Source: Discostella pseudostelligera (lineage: Eukaryota > Bacillariophyta > Thalassiosirophyceae > Thalassiosirales > Thalassiosiraceae). Taken from it: DNA of 31,747 nucleotides. The position numbers and the translations under genes were made by a program. The notes beneath the pieces were generated by a model, which was not told where the DNA came from, searched no databases, and saw only the letters and a program-made list of their open reading frames with translations. The stretch lies in the NCBI GenBank assembly GCA_036940085.1, contig JALLBK010000684.1, forward strand, positions 1-31,747, in the 5' to 3' direction. This document shows positions 29,485 through 31,747 of this stretch, piece after piece (position 1 is the first letter of the stretch; every line of letters begins with the position of its first letter).

Positions 29485-31554
29485 ATGAGATCATTCCTCT
29501 TCACAGCCACCCTTCTGCTCGGTCCTACGACGCCTGTGGCGGGCTTTGCCCCCTCTCCCTTCCATGGCGTTGGCGGTAGTATTAGCGTCAACATTTGTCT
29601 TGTCAACCATGACGCCCGCATCACCACATCTTATGTCTCATCATCATCAACAACAACAACAACCTCATCGTCAAGGGCAGCGACAACATCGTCAACACGC
29701 CTATACTCTGCACCAGAGCCACTTGCCGTCGAAGGCGATTGGTCCGCCTATCTCGATTCCGAAAGCACGGGATACATTTATTATTTTAATACTGTTACGG
29801 GAGAGAGTACTTGGGAGAAACCCACTCCCACCTTTCCCACAGTGACTGCATCTGCATCCTCTGCATCATCATCGACTGCGACAACAAAGGAGGACCGGAG
29901 AGCAGAACGACAAAGGAAGAGAGAGCAGAGGAAGAAGGAGATGGAGATGAGTGGCGGCGGAGGTGGTGGGGGAGGGGGAGGATTGTTTGGTGGCTTCTTT
30001 GGCGGCGGTGGTAGTGGCGGGGATAGTAAAAGTGATGCCAAAGACTCTGCACCCTCCAAAACAGAACAACTATCCAACCTACGCTCCATAGCCTCCAACA
30101 CTGAATTTCTCACTGAGTTAGATTCGGTGATTGCCGAGGCTGAAGAGGCCATTGCCATTGCCGAGAAGGTCACTACGGCCCCACCCAAAAATAAAGGTGG
30201 ATTCTTTAGTTCATTGGGCTTTATTAGTGGAATGGAAGCAGTCGAGGAGGCAGAGACATTGATATCGGATGCGGAGGAACGTACCTCGAAGGCGTTTGAG
30301 GATATTTTTTCAGGATTTGGATTTGGCGGTGGTAGCAGTACCAAGACCGCTGCATCAACAGCAACAGCATCTTCGACTACTTCTTCCAAACCGTCGGATG
30401 CTAAAGCTACCTCAACAACAACCTCATCCTCATCATCGACTCCAGTGGCAGAAGAGAATATATGGGTCGAAGGCCTCAAGAATCTATTCATGAATGCATT
30501 TGATTCCTTCATACCCCCACCGGTTACGACAATTTCCACGGGAAAGAAGATTGCCATCGACGACATTCCCTCCACAGCATCCTCTACTGCTGCAACTACT
30601 ACCACTTCTCCCAAAAAAGAACTAACCAAAAAGGCAGAAGTATCCGATTCCGACTTCCTCGATGTAATCTGGGGTGCTGAAACCAGTGCCCGGCCTACAT
30701 TGAATATTGCCGAAATGATGAAGGCATTCAAGCTTCGATCCGTTGAGGAAGAAACTACAACAACCACCACTGTAGTAGGTGAAGAATTCAAAACATTGAC
30801 ACTGGATGCGGCACTACAAGTCAAGGCCCATCCCGAGAAAGTATCCTGGGGAGGAGAGGATGCTGGATTTATTGTTGGGCGGACGTTTGGTGTCTTTGAT
30901 GGTGTGTCGGGTGCAACGAAAGAAAAGGGTAAAAAGTTGTATTCACGAAGTTTGGCCGATTCCATGAAGAAATCTACTTCCACAGCAACATCTGCCGGAG
31001 AGGGTCTCACAGTCAAACAAATTACCGACTCTCTCACATCCGCCAAAGAATTAGCCGATGAGGAGGCCACCGGAGCTTCCACGGCTGTAGTAGCCTCCAT
31101 CGGTTCGGACAATATCCTACGAGCATTAAATTTGGGTGACTCCGTATGTTTAGTATTGCGGGATGGTGCCGTGGCGGCACGGACACGAGAAATTATCCAT
31201 TACTTCGACTGCCCATACCAGTTGGGAGATGATAGTCCAGACCGTCCACGAGATGGTACCACTCTCCAAGCAGAGATATTTAAGGGTGATATTATTGTGG
31301 CTGGGTCCGATGGAGTGTTTGATAATTTAAGTGATGCTGATGTGTGTGATATAGTATCAGGTCTGGGTCCAAAGAGCAAATCGGTCGTGATTGCTAAAAC
31401 GATTGTGGATAAGTCACGCACGGTATCGTTGGATCCAATGTCGGTGACGCCCTACTCGACGGTGGCTAGGGGAAAGTCGGGATATAGTGCGTATAAGAAT
31501 GGTAGGGGTGGGAAGATTGATGATATAAGTTGTATTGTTGTGAAGGCTTCATAG
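29485..31554 (+). CDS. Plastid-targeted WW-domain PP2C-type protein phosphatase
   Basis: Single exon, 689 residues. The N-terminus is a signal peptide (MRSFLFTATLLLGPTTPVAG) cut before F21 in AGFAPSPF, a diatom plastid-import motif, followed by a Ser/Thr-rich transit region. A WW domain lies at about 86-113 (W86, YYFN, W110, P113). Basic and poly-Gly linkers follow, then low-complexity Ser/Thr/Ala segments. The C-terminal PPM/PP2C domain (about 448-688) is closest to the PTC7/PBCP-type: SWGGEDAGFIVG, GVFDGVSGA, LNLGDSVCLVLRDG, HYFDCPYQLGD, VAGSDGVFDNLSD, DDISCIVV. The metal-binding aspartates are present, so activity is expected. It could dephosphorylate thylakoid or stromal proteins; the target is unknown. 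WW presumably recruits a Pro-rich partner. Confidence 0.88.
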   Translation: MRSFLFTATLLLGPTTPVAGFAPSPFHGVGGSISVNICLVNHDARITTSYVSSSSTTTTTSSSRAATTSSTRLYSAPEPLAVEGDWSAYLDSESTGYIYYFNTVTGESTWEKPTPTFPTVTASASSASSSTATTKEDRRAERQRKREQRKKEMEMSGGGGGGGGGGLFGGFFGGGGSGGDSKSDAKDSAPSKTEQLSNLRSIASNTEFLTELDSVIAEAEEAIAIAEKVTTAPPKNKGGFFSSLGFISGMEAVEEAETLISDAEERTSKAFEDIFSGFGFGGGSSTKTAASTATASSTTSSKPSDAKATSTTTSSSSSTPVAEENIWVEGLKNLFMNAFDSFIPPPVTTISTGKKIAIDDIPSTASSTAATTTTSPKKELTKKAEVSDSDFLDVIWGAETSARPTLNIAEMMKAFKLRSVEEETTTTTTVVGEEFKTLTLDAALQVKAHPEKVSWGGEDAGFIVGRTFGVFDGVSGATKEKGKKLYSRSLADSMKKSTSTATSAGEGLTVKQITDSLTSAKELADEEATGASTAVVASIGSDNILRALNLGDSVCLVLRDGAVAARTREIIHYFDCPYQLGDDSPDRPRDGTTLQAEIFKGDIIVAGSDGVFDNLSDADVCDIVSGLGPKSKSVVIAKTIVDKSRTVSLDPMSVTPYSTVARGKSGYSAYKNGRGGKIDDISCIVVKAS

Positions 31555-31747
31555 TAGTGCATGTGTCGGTGATTGCATGGAGAATATCCTGGCGTGGATG
31601 AGGATTGGAAATGGGTATCCATTAAACGCTACAGTGGAAAGTAATGGTCCCGAACTGTCACAAAAGAGTAAATAGGCTATTCCACTTGTTGCTATCTGAA
31701 TGAGCCACTTTTCCTCTTGTCAACGCACTGCTTATCTGCATAAGTAT

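Noticed and set aside
29781..31112. 443-residue minus-strand open frame inside the WW-phosphatase gene
   Set aside because: It is antisense to a well-supported PP2C gene; its Ser/Val/Pro-rich composition is the mirror of the plus-strand repeats.

Overview
The window is nuclear DNA from a photosynthetic stramenopile, most likely a diatom, and probably a centric one (inferred, not tested). The evidence is short GT-AG introns of 67-105 nt, bipartite plastid pre-sequences with ASAFAP-like cleavage sites (G|F in the WW-phosphatase, A|F in the 166-residue protein), a VWA/alpha-kinase gene, membrane-anchored LRR proteins and an SPX-MFS transporter. Reading frames were rebuilt by hand across introns. 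Every spliced model listed closes in frame. No tRNA, rRNA, transposon or CRISPR array was recognised.

Layout from left to right: an LRR membrane protein (326-2814, +); a broken VWA/alpha-kinase gene (3256-5509, +); a MEKHLA-domain protein (5773-6672, -); a DPH2-like diphthamide enzyme (6953-9160, +), converging tail to tail on a DEP/DUF1769 membrane protein (9172-11016, -); a small plastid membrane protein (11409-11909, +); a leishmanolysin-like protein with a lost zinc site (12098-14291, -); a seven-exon 2OG-Fe(II) oxygenase (14692-17457, +); a POT/PTR transporter (17598-19832, -); an array of three paralogous secreted Tyr/Arg/Asp-rich proteins (20444-25144, all -) with one doubtful small gene inside it; an SPX-MFS phosphate transporter (25528-28865, -); and a plastid WW-PP2C phosphatase (29485-31554, +).

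The most novel part is the three-gene array at 20.4-25.1 kb. Each gene has a tiny signal-peptide exon, a phase-1 intron at the same place, and a main exon carrying a shared module with a C-x6-C pair followed by YRGT. I recognise no known family. A secreted, possibly wall- or matrix-associated role is inference from composition only.

Most of the other genes look like independent housekeeping genes. Several are arranged head to head, and their shared upstream regions carry repeated GGCGGGAA or TTTTGGCGCGAA boxes that resemble E2F/DP sites. Two spots (5602 and 12934) have a single N flanked by perfect 72-bp direct repeats. These are almost certainly unmerged contig ends, and one of them falsely breaks the leishmanolysin-like gene. 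The frameshift and stop in the alpha-kinase gene should be judged with that assembly quality in mind.
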